This document shows, piece after piece, positions 1 to 10,200 of a stretch of 64,000 bases of DNA. The notes under the pieces were generated by a model. The model ran no database searches and had not been told where the DNA came from. It worked only from the letters and a program-made list of their open reading frames with translations. Source of the DNA: Fomes fomentarius (lineage: Eukaryota; Basidiomycota; Agaricomycetes; Polyporales; Polyporaceae); NCBI GenBank assembly GCA_022606135.1, contig JABYQN010000012.1, positions 1,302,001 to 1,366,000 on the forward strand, in the 5' to 3' direction. The position numbers and the translations under genes were made by a program. Positions within the stretch are counted from its first letter, which is position 1. Each line of letters starts with the position of its first letter.

Positions 1-21
1 CATGCATTGTCCCCAGTGTAC
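1..21. mobile_element. Terminal inverted repeat of a CACTA-type transposon, left-hand copy
   Basis: Bases 1-18, read on the minus strand, start CACTGGGGACAATGCATG. The same sequence with one change ends at 6758 in the opposite sense relative to the split integrase. Bases 19-21 (TAC on plus, GTA on minus) match the GTA at 6759-6761, giving a 3-bp target duplication. A CACTA/CACTG terminus with a 3-bp duplication is the hallmark of the En/Spm superfamily. The rest of the element lies to the left of the window. Seen: termini and duplication. Inferred: superfamily. Confidence 0.6.
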
Positions 22-333
22 ATCATGATTTACTACAACTTGAATGGCATTACATCCTTCTAATTCAGGCAGATGAGTGATATAATCCATTGTAATGGTT
101 TTGAATGGTCAGGTATCACCACTATGAGATATTGGTACAATTCCTGATTTGAGAGGGTGTGTGTTGACATTGCATGTTTGGCAAGTTGCACAACCTTGAC
201 ATATTGAGCTATGAACTTGCACTTGCTTGGCTATATAATTTCTCTTTTTACTAGATTGTATGGCTTCTGTATCCCCAGATGTCCCATGACTGAAACATCA
301 TGGTACATTTTGACAATATCTTGTTAGAGATAA
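22..333 (-). pseudogene. Ty3/gypsy integrase, 5' part (zinc finger and start of core), decayed
   Basis: On the minus strand this reads, with a few stops and shifts, as the HHCC zinc finger (HDVSVMGHLGIQ ... CQGCATCQTC) followed by the first strand of the integrase core (TITMDYITHLPELEG). The reading stops exactly at the transposon terminus at 18. The expected continuation (VSKEAVFSPCTRNVT) is found on the plus strand from 6759. The fragment is therefore the inverted 5' half of the integrase whose 3' half lies at 6762-8419. It is not functional. Its right edge abuts the copia LTR at 334 with no matching target duplication. Confidence 0.7.
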
Positions 334-818
334 TGAACTCTGAACCTGTAAGGCAAGGAGCGACTGTAAGTCACAACAAAGAGAGACTACAAGTACTAAG
401 TCAGTAAGAAGTAGTAGAGCATATGTAGGTAAGAGACTTACTCTTCAGTCAGTGAGTGAACAACTGAAGAGCAGAGGCAAAGAAGGGACTGCTTTTATAC
501 ATGAGGGATGAGTCTATGAGTCAGCAAATGAAGCAGTCACATGTAGCCATAAGACAATGAGTCAGAGTCCGTATTGGCGTATGAGTCAGATACAGTCATA
601 GCATGAGTCAGACATAAGGTCTAGAAGAGTCCGGTGCAGTGTAGAACGCACTGGTACACACAGGAATGCACAGTAATCATATGGTCATGGGAAAGTACAG
701 TAGGAGAATGAAGAAAATCATAAATGGTAAGTAGGAACACAGCCTATCTAATTGTATGACCATTAACAATTGTACACAACTCCGGTCCGAGCACAGCTGG
801 TAGTCTGGAAGTTCAACA
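334..818 (-). repeat. Copia 3' LTR
   Basis: 485-bp direct repeat of 6228-6712. In element orientation it begins TGTTGAAC at 818 and ends GAGTTCA at 334, so it has the TG...CA ends expected of an LTR. It is preceded by the purine tract at 819-828. Confidence 0.92.
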
Positions 819-828
819 CTCCCACTCG
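819..828 (-). other. Copia polypurine tract
   Basis: On the minus strand the sequence CGAGTGGGAG directly precedes the 3' LTR start. A short purine run at this place primes plus-strand synthesis in LTR elements. Confidence 0.6.
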
Positions 829-829
829 T

Positions 830-2896
830 TCAAGATGCAATGGAAACAAGACCGATCTCATCAATGAACTTCGCCAAAATAGAATAAGGCACGTTCTTTG
901 TGAGAGAATCAGCCAACTGATCTGAAGTTGCAACATAGAAGATCTCAACAGAGCCAGACTCCACTTGTTCACGAATGAAGTGGTAGCGAATCTCTATGTG
1001 CTTGGTACGCCGGTCAACTACTGGATTGACTGACAGGAATATCGAACCCTGGTTGTCTAGACACATGGGTGTCGGCCTGGTCAAGTCATCACCAAGTTCA
1101 TTGCCGAACGTTTTCAGCCAGATCAACTGACGACAGGTATCAGAGGCTGCTTTATATTCCGCCTCAGTAGAGGAGAGCGAAATGGTAGGCTGACGCCTCG
1201 AAGCCCACGATATAGCACCACCTGCCATCAAGAAGACGAAGCCAGAGGTAGAATGCCGATCATCACGGTCTTCAGCCCAATCCGAATCCAAATAGGAAAT
1301 CAGACCGTCATTAGACGCTCCCTTGTAGCGCAAGCGATACGCCTTTGTCCCTTGAAGGTAACGCAGGACATGCTTCGCATAACTCATGTGCGCCTCAGAG
1401 GGATTGGCATTGTACTTCAATAACCATGTGACAGGGAAGGAGATGTCAGGACGCGTTCTGAGCATGGCATACAAAAGACTGCCAATGAGACTCTGGTAGC
1501 GTTGCCTGAACTGATCGGAAGCTGGTTCGTTGGCACTTGCCAAGACAGCACCAGCAGGAAGGGGTGTATGTGAGGGTTTACAGTCAGCCATCTGAAAGCG
1601 CTTGAGAACAGACTGGATGTACTCTTCCCGGTCAATGTCGATCATACGAGTAGATCGATCACGAGTGATGCAAAGACCAAGGAAGCGCTGTACAGATCCC
1701 AAGTCCGTCATCTTGTACTGCTTAGAAAGCGAACACTTGACTTGTTTGATGTGACTAGACTGATCGCCCATCAGAAGTAGATCGTCGACATAAAGAACGA
1801 CAATTGTGACATAATCCCCCCCTTGTCGCCAATATACGTAGATCCCAGCATCAGAATATGTCTGTGTAGATCCCAGATCTAGAAGCGATTGATGAATTTT
1901 TGCATTCCACTGATGTGACGCCTGCTTAAGACCATAGATACCCTTTTTAAGTAGACAGATGTGATCTTCCTTCCCAGGAACGATCCAGCCTTCCAGCTGT
2001 TCCATATAGATCTCCTCATCTAGAAATGCGGTCTTGACATCCATTGACTCGATGTCCCAGTCCTCAAGCGCTGCATGCGCAAGTAAATACTGGATAGACT
2101 CAAACTGTGCCACTGGAGAGAATGTCTCATGGTAGTCCTCTCCCCACACCTGAGTTAAACCCTTTGCAACAAGACGAGCCTTGTACTGCCCATCATGTTT
2201 GATGTCATAGACCCAGCGGTTAGAGATGACATGCCGGCCCTTGGGATGAGGAACGAGAACCCAAGTCTTATTCTCCATAAGCGACTCAAACTCCGACTTC
2301 TCAGCTTTGCACCATTTCCCAGCATCAGGTGAGCGCATGGCTTCCTTATGTGACTGAGGTAAGCCAGCTTTATACTGAGCGGTGGCTAGAAAAGCGAGTA
2401 TCGTCTCCGCTTTGCACAGGTTGCCATCCTTGTCGATCTGATTATCAGCACGTGCAGGATAGTCATACACGTTGTTATCAGTCTTGTCCTTGTGGGGAAT
2501 ACCAGCTTTTTCATGATGAGGGCGGTCACGAGCAATGCTCGGTTCATTAGCTCCCCCCACTGGAGGGTGACGACCACGTTTGTGAGGAGGACGAGGAGGA
2601 ACGACAGGAGGTGGTGTACGAGGACATTGCAGAGGAGGAGGAGGAGGAGGCTCAGCAGGAGCTTCTGCAGGAGGAGCGGGATCGGCATCCGCTGGAGGGT
2701 CAGGTTGTGGTGGTTCAAAGAGGTTGGGAGGAATGAAAGGAATTGTGTCATTGGGATCAACCGAATCAGAATCATCATTCGAGGAATCATCCAATTGATC
2801 ATCTGAGGACGGACTGTCGTCTGGGGTAGAAGGACGGTTGCCAGGTAAGTTACAAGCAGGGAAAGACTCTTCGTCCAATGTTGCATCGTGGGACAC
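830..2896 (-). pseudogene. Copia reverse transcriptase and RNase H
   Basis: A 688-residue open frame. A proline-rich linker (about residues 30-120) leads to the copia reverse transcriptase. Visible motifs are KPKGR-like HPKGRHVISNRWVYDIK, ARLVAKGLTQ, MDVKTAFL, GIYGLKQA, and the catalytic VVLYVDDLLLM. RNase H follows, with SWASRRQPTISLSSTEAEY and a C-terminal LADSLTKNV. The frame is open to its stop, but it is cut off from integrase by a frameshift upstream, so it is part of a defective polyprotein. It acts in cytoplasmic virus-like particles in intact relatives. Confidence 0.9.
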
Positions 2897-3822
2897 AACG
2901 ATAGAGCGGTTGGCTGGATTTCAAAATCTACACCCCTTGGAACCAGACTCATACCTGACGAAGATCATCTCAACAGCCTTCTTGTCAAGTTTCCCTTCAG
3001 GACAAAAGCTTTGCACCCAAACACTCTGAAGTAAGAGATATCCGGAACGGTACCATCCCAAACAGTGATGGGGCATGACCACTTGTGTCACCACATAGGT
3101 TGATGATTGTAGATATGAATGGCTGCGTCAACAGCGAGTTGCCAGAAACCATGACTAAGGCCTGCTTGGTGGAGCATAGACAGAGCCTTTTCAGTGATAG
3201 TGCGGTTCCAATGCTCAGCACATCCATTCTGTTAAGGCGAACCTGGTAGAGTCTTCTGGTGCTTGATACTGTGTGAACGAAGAAGTGTAGAGAACTCATC
3301 TGATGTGTATTCCCCCCCTCGATCTGAGTGGACCGATTTGATCTTCTTGCCGGTCTGGTTCTCAGCCCATGCCTTATAGTCTTTGAACGCTTGGATCGCG
3401 GCAGACTTGTGTTTAAGGAAGTAAGCACGAGCGAGACCAGAATAGTCATCAATGAAACCAGCAGAGTATTTCCAACCTCCAATAGCCTGAGTGTGCATCG
3501 GTCCATCGAGGTCTGTATGGACTCGCTCGAGAACTTCAGTAGCACACTTCTCAGAAGGTGGAAAGGGGTTACGAGTGGATTTGCCAAAAGTGCATCCATC
3601 ACACGGTTCTTCATCTGCAGGATCAACGGCATCAACCCCTTTGGTGTGTTTAGGCAGGTTGCGCAGAATGTCCTTGCCTGCATGACCAAAGTGATGGTGC
3701 CAGGTCTTGAACTTACGGACATTGAGATGGATGTGCTTGCCGTTGTGAAGCTCAATAATAGTCCAATAACAATTAGACGAAGGGTTGTATCGCGCCTCCA
3801 GGATCTTACGACCCTTATATGA
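2897..3822 (-). pseudogene. Copia pre-integrase and integrase region, frameshifted
   Basis: Read across three frames on the minus strand. The pre-integrase motif WHHHFGHAGKD lies around 3.7 kb, followed by CDGCTFGKS. The core has HTDLDGPM, the FIDDYSG segment, and VHSDRGGEYTS around 3.3 kb, then AERWNRTITEKAL and YFRVFGCKAFV further on. The catalytic D, D, E residues are recognisable. The frame changes near 3.8, 3.23 and 2.95 kb, so no single protein can be made. Confidence 0.85.
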
Positions 3823-5547
3823 ATCGTCGAACCATGTTTGACAGCACTGTCAGGCAGCTTGTTGAAAATGCACATGCACCCATCCCCTTGGAAGAGGGAG
3901 TAACCATTGCGCTCAATGGAGCCAGTCAAGAAGATGTGACCGATGGTGCCTGGTATGTAGTAGACATGGTTCAGAGTAATTGCTACCTTCTGACCGTCTA
4001 ACCAGGTTTCTCCAGACAGAGTTCCTTCCCCAAGTGCCTGAATGATGCTGCTATCACCTTGTCCAGCAGTGTTAAACAGTACAGGCGTACCGAAGGGTTG
4101 GTACTCAATGAACTCAGAGAGATCACCAGTGATATGTTGAGAGGCTCCAGAGTCCATCAGCCATGCAGTCCAGTTCACACTGTTTGAGGCCATAGCCTCA
4201 TCGTAGAAAGAAGCAGCGATGTTAGATGAACCGGCTACAAGTACAGATGATACAGACTTGGTAGTGACGTGTGCATGGTTATGAGAAGTGTCCTCATCGT
4301 AGAAAGAAGCAGCGATGTTAGATGAACCGGCTACAAGTACAGATGATACAGACTTGGTAGTGACGTGTGCATGGTTATGAGAAGTGTCCTCATTCTTCCC
4401 CTTGTCCTTATCCTTGTCTTTGTCCTTCCCTTTACCCTTGCCCTTGCCTTTGGGACGCTTCTCAGGGTACTTCTGATAGCAGTTGGACTCATGATGAGAG
4501 CCACTCCCACAATGAGAGCAGGGACCCTTGGGCTTCAGCTTGGTCTGGGAGACCTTGTTTGCAGACTGGCCGTTCTTGCCCATGGACTCCTCAGCCAAGG
4601 TCTTCGACTGGATGTCGTCGAGAGTGACCTTATCGAGGTCTGTGGTCGCCATAAGCACAGAAACCATGGACCGGTACGACTCTGGGATCTTGGACATCAA
4701 GAGAAGGGCTTGCATGTTGTCAGAGAGCATGACGCCGTTGCTACTGATTTCGCACAGGCGTGTGATAAGATGCATCATCTGATCATGAAGGGGCTTCTGT
4801 TCATTCATCCGAGGCTCAGCGACGAGCGACTCGAACAAACCCCAGACGTGGGCACTGTTATCCTTGCCAAATTGTTCTGCAACGCTTCCCAGGACTCAGC
4901 AGCAGTCATGTCCCTGGGTTCTCCACCCGAGACAGGAATCTGAGCGTCCAGAACGTAGTGAAAGTTTGGTGCGACACGCATGTACATCATGCCGCAAGCG
5001 TGCCCATCAAGTTTGTCCCACTTGTCCTTGGCAGCTTGCTCAGTAGGACGAGTAGCACCTTTGACAACGCTCCAACAGTCCATGAAGATGAAATAGCCCT
5101 TCATCTTGGCAGACCAGTCATTGTACTGATTCGCTGAAGAGAGGACAGGGATAGAGTCGACCTTGATATCTCCCATGATTGATAAGAGGTATTGGGGAGA
5201 ATCAAGATATTTCTCCTTGAAGTCTAGAGTGAATGTGATAGGCGTGACAGGGGGCACAGTGACGATAGGAGGAGGAAGGTAGACTGGAGGAAGAGGACTT
5301 GAATCGACAGGAGGAGAGTTTCCGAAGAGTGATCGGAGATAGAAATTAGGACGGGACAAGGAGGGCTGTGTGTGAGTTTCTTCCTGAAGATAGGGAAGAG
5401 GAACTCCGTGTTGTGGATCAGTGTCCTGCTGCCAAGTTGCTGGATATGCCCAGTGGAAGGTTGGTTTGTATGGAAGAGGGAGTTGATTGTAGCAATTGGG
5501 ACAGAGCTGTACATTGCACTGGTCCCACTCCTGCTCTCCATCGTCAT
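3823..5547 (-). pseudogene. Copia gag, zinc knuckle and protease
   Basis: The gag part (start at 5359, or further up at 5547 in another frame) contains ANQYNDWSAKMKGYF, typical of copia UBN2-type gag. A frameshift near 4.82 kb joins to a second frame with the knuckle CSHCGSGSHHESNC, a lysine-rich GKGKGKGKDKDK stretch, and the protease active site MDSGASQHIT. The frame holds an internal 32-residue duplication (see 4196-4387). The start is uncertain because two overlapping frames both look gag-like. Confidence 0.85.
4196..4387 (-). repeat. 96-bp tandem duplication inside copia gag
   Basis: Two adjacent 96-bp copies (4196-4291 and 4292-4387) appear identical by eye. Each encodes 32 residues beginning DTSHNHAHVTTK and keeps the frame. 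It lies between the zinc knuckle and the protease. Confidence 0.9.
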
Positions 5548-6210
5548 AGACGTAGTGATAACGATCGACCTGATCGTCTAGATCAAAGAGATGGGGCTGT
5601 TCCGAGCAATGAAATGCTGATGCAGTAGAATGATGCTCTGCAAGTTCAGCATTGACTTCAGCTTCAGAGTCAGAGCTGAGCTGAGGACTATTGGCAGTAG
5701 TAGGCGGCTCCAGTACGATGGTTCAGAGAAAAATGCAATGATTGACTTGCCACGAGATCTGGTAGAGAGGAACACCTATTGAGGTGAGCCAAAAGGTCAG
5801 GAAGCCGATATTCCCAACAATCCAGATAGAAGTCGCCAACTGTGCCCAAGAAAAGCTATACGAGTCTAGGTATCAAAAAGAGTATAGTCAGGAGGGTCCA
5901 AATGGTTGTCCCCCAGTCCAAAGGTGAAAACCACCCCGGCTACAACAGCTGGCAGGCGCAAGTGCGTGGCCTGGCTGAGGATACTTGAAAAACCTGTGTG
6001 CCACGAAAGCACCAAAGGTGGTACAAAGATACTAGATAGCGACTACTAACAAGTGCTCAGGGCTGCATCACGAGCGCAGTAAAGTCCCCTGGCAGCAGTG
6101 TCGGAGGGCACAGTCAAGAGTTAGGGAAAGTAGAGGAGAGTGCACGGGCAGAGAGTTGACGAACAGAGTTTGCGCGCAGAGTGTTGACAGAGGAGCAACT
6201 GATTAGAGTG
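5548..6210 (-). other. Copia untranslated leader
   Basis: Between the primer-binding site and gag. It contains only short unconvincing frames and several stops. It probably holds the RNA leader and packaging region; nothing more specific can be seen. Confidence 0.5.
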
Positions 6211-6227
6211 CAGGGCTCATAACCTGA
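6211..6227 (-). other. Copia primer-binding site, initiator tRNA-Met anticodon-arm type
   Basis: Directly inside the 5' LTR the minus strand reads TCAGGTTATGAGCCCTG. The TTATGAGCCC core is complementary to the anticodon loop and stem of initiator tRNA-Met (GGGCUCAUAA). Many copia elements prime from this internal half-tRNA instead of the 3' end. Confidence 0.75.
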
Positions 6228-6712
6228 TGAACTCTGAACCTGTAAGGCAAGGAGCAACTGTAAGTCACAACAAAGAGAGACTACAAGTACTAAGTCAGTA
6301 AGAAGTAGTAGAGCATATGTAGGTAAGAGACTTACTCTTCAGTCAGTGAGTGAACAACTGAAGAGCAGAGGCAAAGAAGGGACTGCTTTTATACATGAGG
6401 GATGAGTCTATGAGTCAGCAAATGAAGCAGTCACATGTAGCCATAAGACAATGAGTCAGAGTCCATATTGGCGTATGAGTCAGATACAGTCATAGCATGA
6501 GTCAGACATAAGGTCTAGAAGAGTCCGGTGCAGTGTAGAACGCACTGGTACACACAGGAATGCACAGTAACCATATGGTCATGGGAAAGTACAGTAGGAG
6601 AACGAAGAAAACCATAAATGGTAAGTAGGAACACAGCCTATCTAATTGTATGACCATTAACAAGTGTACACAACTCCAGTCCAAGCACAGTCGGTAGTCC
6701 GGAAGTTTAACA
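6228..6712 (-). repeat. Copia 5' LTR
   Basis: 485-bp direct repeat of 334-818. In element orientation it starts TGTTAAAC at 6712 and ends at 6228, next to the primer-binding site. It should contain the element promoter and RNA start; no clear TATA box was assigned. Confidence 0.92.
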
Positions 6713-6761
6713 ATTTCTGCCATGTTTACCCTAGAAATATCGTGCATTGTCCCCAGTGGTA
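6713..6761. mobile_element. CACTA-type transposon end, right-hand copy, with GTA duplication
   Basis: CGTGCATTGTCCCCAGTG at 6741-6758 is the inverted partner of the terminus at 1-18 with one mismatch. GTA at 6759-6761 is the target duplication, and the gypsy integrase resumes directly after it. Bases 6713-6740 would be subterminal transposon sequence left between the copia LTR and the terminus. No transposase is visible in the window. Confidence 0.6.
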
Positions 6762-6856
6762 TCCAAGGAAGCAGTATTCTCTCCCTGTACAAGAAATGTC
6801 ACAGCTGAGGAAGCTATGCATGTTCTGCAGAGAGACATATATAAGTAATTGGGATT

Positions 6857-6869
6857 ACCTGCAAATGTT
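6857..6869 (+). repeat. SINE target-site duplication, left copy
   Basis: ACCTGCAAATGTT, identical to 7528-7540. Confidence 0.9.
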
Positions 6870-7527
6870 TTTTTTTTTTTTTTTTTTGGAATCCTCGTTT
6901 ATAGTCCTTGAAGGCAGTGCCTTATGGTAGACTATGGTTACAGACGGTTCCACTTTATACAGCATACTCTGGCATAGGTTATCAACTAATCGGTAAGGGC
7001 TCACGCTAGGCGCAGTAGCAGTAATCATAATTAATCATACACACGGTGTGATCCCGGGGGCGCATGACACTCCTTCTAAACCGCTCCCGCAACCGTCGTT
7101 CCGGACATCCTGGGCCCGGACTTATTTGCCCCGGACCCCCCAAAGCCGAGCCCACTGCCATCGGTTACACCTGCTCCTTGGTCCGGTTGTGCGCGGGCCA
7201 GACACTGCCACAGTTTCCCACGCCACAGCGGGCAGGTCGGCCGGGCTATGCCAATGGTCGTTACGTGATTGTGATTGCTCGGCGGGGCCAAAGCCCGGAT
7301 AGCGCTGCTGAAAACCCCTAAGTGACCCGGCATGTCGGATGCACGTTGCCGTACTAGGTTCCGGTAGGTCCCGGATACCCTTCCAGGCCGTGATGTAATC
7401 GGGGGGTGGAACCTCGGGTGCCAAGCGACAGCCGAGGGCGGGGGCAAGGGGATTCGAACTCGCGACCTTGCGATTTGTTCGAACCCACCACAGGGGGCTG
7501 GGTTACCCACTACACCAGCCTACCCCC
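6870..7527 (-). mobile_element. tRNA-derived SINE inserted in the gypsy integrase
   Basis: About 658 bp bounded by a perfect 13-bp target duplication ACCTGCAAATGTT (6857-6869 and 7528-7540). The minus strand begins with a tRNA-like head at 7527: an A-box-like TGGTGTAGTGGGT and a B-box-like GCGAGTTCGAATCCC. It ends in a run of A seen as about 20 T at 6868-6887. The body is much richer in GC than the host gypsy sequence. Removing it restores the reading GLPAN-VISNRGPQF. It would be transcribed by RNA polymerase III and moved by LINE enzymes. Confidence 0.88.
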
Positions 7528-7540
7528 ACCTGCAAATGTT
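7528..7540 (+). repeat. SINE target-site duplication, right copy
   Basis: ACCTGCAAATGTT, identical to 6857-6869. Confidence 0.9.
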
Positions 7541-8419
7541 ATATCCAACAGAGGACCACAATTTATATCCAAGGCATTCAAGGAATTACATCAAGGTTTA
7601 GGGATTGAAACAGCACTTAGCATAGCTTACCATCCTCAACAGAGAGACAAACAGAATGTGTCAACTAAGAGCTAGATCTGGCTCTACAAATATATTGTGC
7701 AAATAACCCAGAAAATTGGGCAAAACTACTTTCTCAACTTGAATTTGCACATGATCAACAGGCATACTTGGTTACTAGAAAGTCTCCATTTAAACTTCTC
7801 CATGGATATCAACTGGAGGATGTCAGAACTGTTAGAACAAAGCAAAAACATTCTAGTACAAAACAAAGATTGCACAGTCTCCAGGAAGCACAAAATAATA
7901 CAATAGCTGCACATTCCCAGGCTGCAGCTGCCATGCAGGTACCATTGAAACAAAGAGACCAAGTTCTTCTAGACTCAATGACCACAAAGCTTCTATATCC
8001 ATCTTAGAAGTTGGCACCAGAACAAGTAGGACCATTTGTCATCACCAAGCTGTCACATTTGAGCTAAAACTTCTAAGCACATGGAAAATACATCTGGTGT
8101 TCCACACAGCACTTCTTACTCCATACAGGATTACTAAGGAACATGGACCAGATTATATCCAACCACTGCCTGACTTGTCACCAGACAACACAGAGGGTGG
8201 TGAAGAATGGGAAGTAGAGGCAATCCTGAATCATCAAACCAGACAAAAAAGGAAATAATATCACATAGCATGGATAGGATAGCCTGTGGCAGAGATTCAT
8301 GGGAACCTGAGAAAAATCTCAAGCATGTGCAGACAGTTCTGAACACATATAAAAAGAGGCACAAGTTGACGAAAACAGACCAACCCACTCCCTACAACTC
8401 ACAGCAACTGTACAGTTGA

Positions 8420-10200
8420 CCAACCTCCTTTCTCTCAACCATAGCCTCATTTCAAACCTGCAACAACTCTCATTGCAACTACTCCAGCATCCCTGATGTC
8501 CCTAAACCTCCTTGTTTTATTTTGGAATGAGATCCCATTCACCGTTCCCATCTCCCATGCCACACCATCTCTAACAATCCAGATGGGAGCCTGTCTGACT
8601 GTGTTAGATGGGTTATTCTTCACAAGATCTCATAGGACATGTCAAGGCTCACCTCCATCACATCCCCCATGCTATTACCTCTGCTAGAGCCTATTGAGCC
8701 CTTGCTCATGCAGCACCTTCATATGCTATCCTCAAAAGGTACATCTCCAAGCTAGCAGCACTGAAGGAGAAATCAACCACAATCCAGGCAGCCAAACAAG
8801 TCATCAATACCCTTTTGACACCTGTGGTCACCCAGGCCCTTGCAGGCCTCATGCCACTCCACAACCAGCATTTCACAGAGCACCTCAGATGGATTCTCAA
8901 CCACCCTGAACATTTCTACAACTACCAGCAGAAGTCCCCAGAGCAACAGTCCTGATCTCCAGTCTCATGGGACCCATTAGGTCCTTCCCCAGATGATGCT
9001 GATGACAAGACCAACACACCAGTAATCACCCTTTCAGTGTCTACAGACTTACTGCCCCCTCTGGAGCAGCTTGAGATTCTGTTAGTTGAAAAAGTCAATG
9101 ACTAGGCCACAGTGGTCACTGCAGCAGGACACCCTATGCCACTACCTTCCCTACCACCATTTACAATGACTATGCTGGACAATTGCATCCCCCCTTTGCT
9201 GCAATGCCAATCAAATGATGTGTGAAATAGGAAACACACAGTTCCTCATCATCACCAGGAACCACAAGATCATCTCCATCCTCAAACATGACTTTCTCAT
9301 TGATTGGCAGAAATAGAATCAAGGTACTGTGAGGCATGGCCAGACCCAACACAGTTGCATGTGCAACAGGTAGTGCTCATCATTGACAACATGCTCCTCA
9401 GAAGTGCCCATTGAGCACTGATTACCTGGGAACATTCCCAATACATTACCCTCACCTTCACCAAGTGTTCCTGTAGAATCAGTGGGTGAAAACATCGGTG
9501 GAAGCCAGAAATGCTTATTGTGCTTGCTACATGGACAGTCATTTACTGGCCCTTGTGATGGCAAAATTGTAATTGGCTCATTGTAAGTAGGCATCTGCAC
9601 TTTGTATGGATCAGCTGGAGTGTCAAATACATATAGCACTGAACTACATATTGATGACTTTTGAAGGATAGCCACAGTGTATTGAGTGGGATCGAAGTCA
9701 ATCTACATCAAATCCTGTTATCAGCCTTATATCAACCCTTGAGACCCCCTGCAAATGGAAGTTTTGAGTGGTGAATAGTCTAAGTGAATCTAAGCAAGTT
9801 TTGCCAAAATCCTAGAAAGGCATATCAGCCTGTAGGTGCTCACTAAAACCAAGAAGGACAGACTCTCCATGTTCCTTCTTCATGTCAACAGCATCTATTT
9901 ATTGCTAATATACATAGGTACCTTGGAATGAATTACCAGGGCAATGCATGGGGTATATCATCAGAAAAGCCCCATCATGTCCAAAATCAGCAACTACTCT
10001 TTTCTATCAATAAATAGGCACCTGTTTGCCTTCTTGATTGAGAGCCAAATATACCCAGCATAATGAATGGAAACAAGGGGGATGAGCTGAGTGTAACAAG
10101 GAATCATGGCATCACAAGGACTGGTAAATGATTGTACTGGGAGTTTAGGCACCCACTCACAATGGCTCTGCAGATATATTGTTCCATTTCTTTTTGCTTA
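8420..10200 (+). other. Decayed retroelement-like sequence
   Basis: AT-richer than the gene part of the window. Short plus-strand stretches look coding in several frames: AALKEKSTTIQAAKQVIN near 8.75 kb, MPLHNQHFTEHLRWIL near 8.85 kb, and ISILKHDFLIDWQK near 9.28 kb. The last resembles the end of a retropepsin (motif like VLLGxDFLxxW). No frame is intact. It may be the 3' part of the same gypsy element or a separate element. The assignment is weak. Confidence 0.35.

Larger units (their letters stand above)
334..6712 (-). mobile_element. Ty1/copia LTR retrotransposon, nearly full length, defective
   Basis: Two directly repeated 485-bp LTRs (334-818 and 6228-6712) with TG...CA ends flank an internal region carrying gag, zinc knuckle, protease, integrase, reverse transcriptase and RNase H in copia order, all on the minus strand. 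A primer-binding site and a purine tract lie at the inner LTR edges. By eye the LTRs differ at about a dozen positions, mostly transitions, so the insertion is not brand new. Frameshifts near 4.8, 3.8, 3.2 and 2.95 kb break the polyprotein. The bases outside the two LTRs (GATAA on the left, ATTTC on the right) do not match, so the usual 5-bp duplication is missing; see findings. Confidence 0.92.
6762..8419 (+). pseudogene. Ty3/gypsy integrase 3' part and chromodomain, decayed and split by a SINE
   Basis: From 6762 the plus strand reads SKEAVFSPCTRNVTAEEAM and then HVLQRDIYK.LGLPAN up to 6869. After the SINE it resumes at 7541 with ISNRGPQFISKAFKELHQG and AYHPQQ, the conserved second aspartate and end of the integrase core. 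A C-terminal region (FKLLHGYQLE, LKQRDQVLL) and a chromodomain (EEWEVEAILNHQTRQKRK, YHIAWIG, DSWEPEKNLKHV) end near 8419. Several stops and shifts break it. A chromodomain marks it as a chromovirus, a Ty3 clade that targets chromatin. Confidence 0.85.

Noticed and set aside
2386..2952. 188-codon minus-strand frame in another phase of the copia element
   Set aside because: Overlaps the reverse-transcriptase frame and is a low-complexity leucine-rich shadow of the proline-rich linker.
7076..7510. Open frames of about 100-144 codons on the minus strand
   Set aside because: They lie inside the SINE and come from its GC-rich body; no protein family is recognisable.
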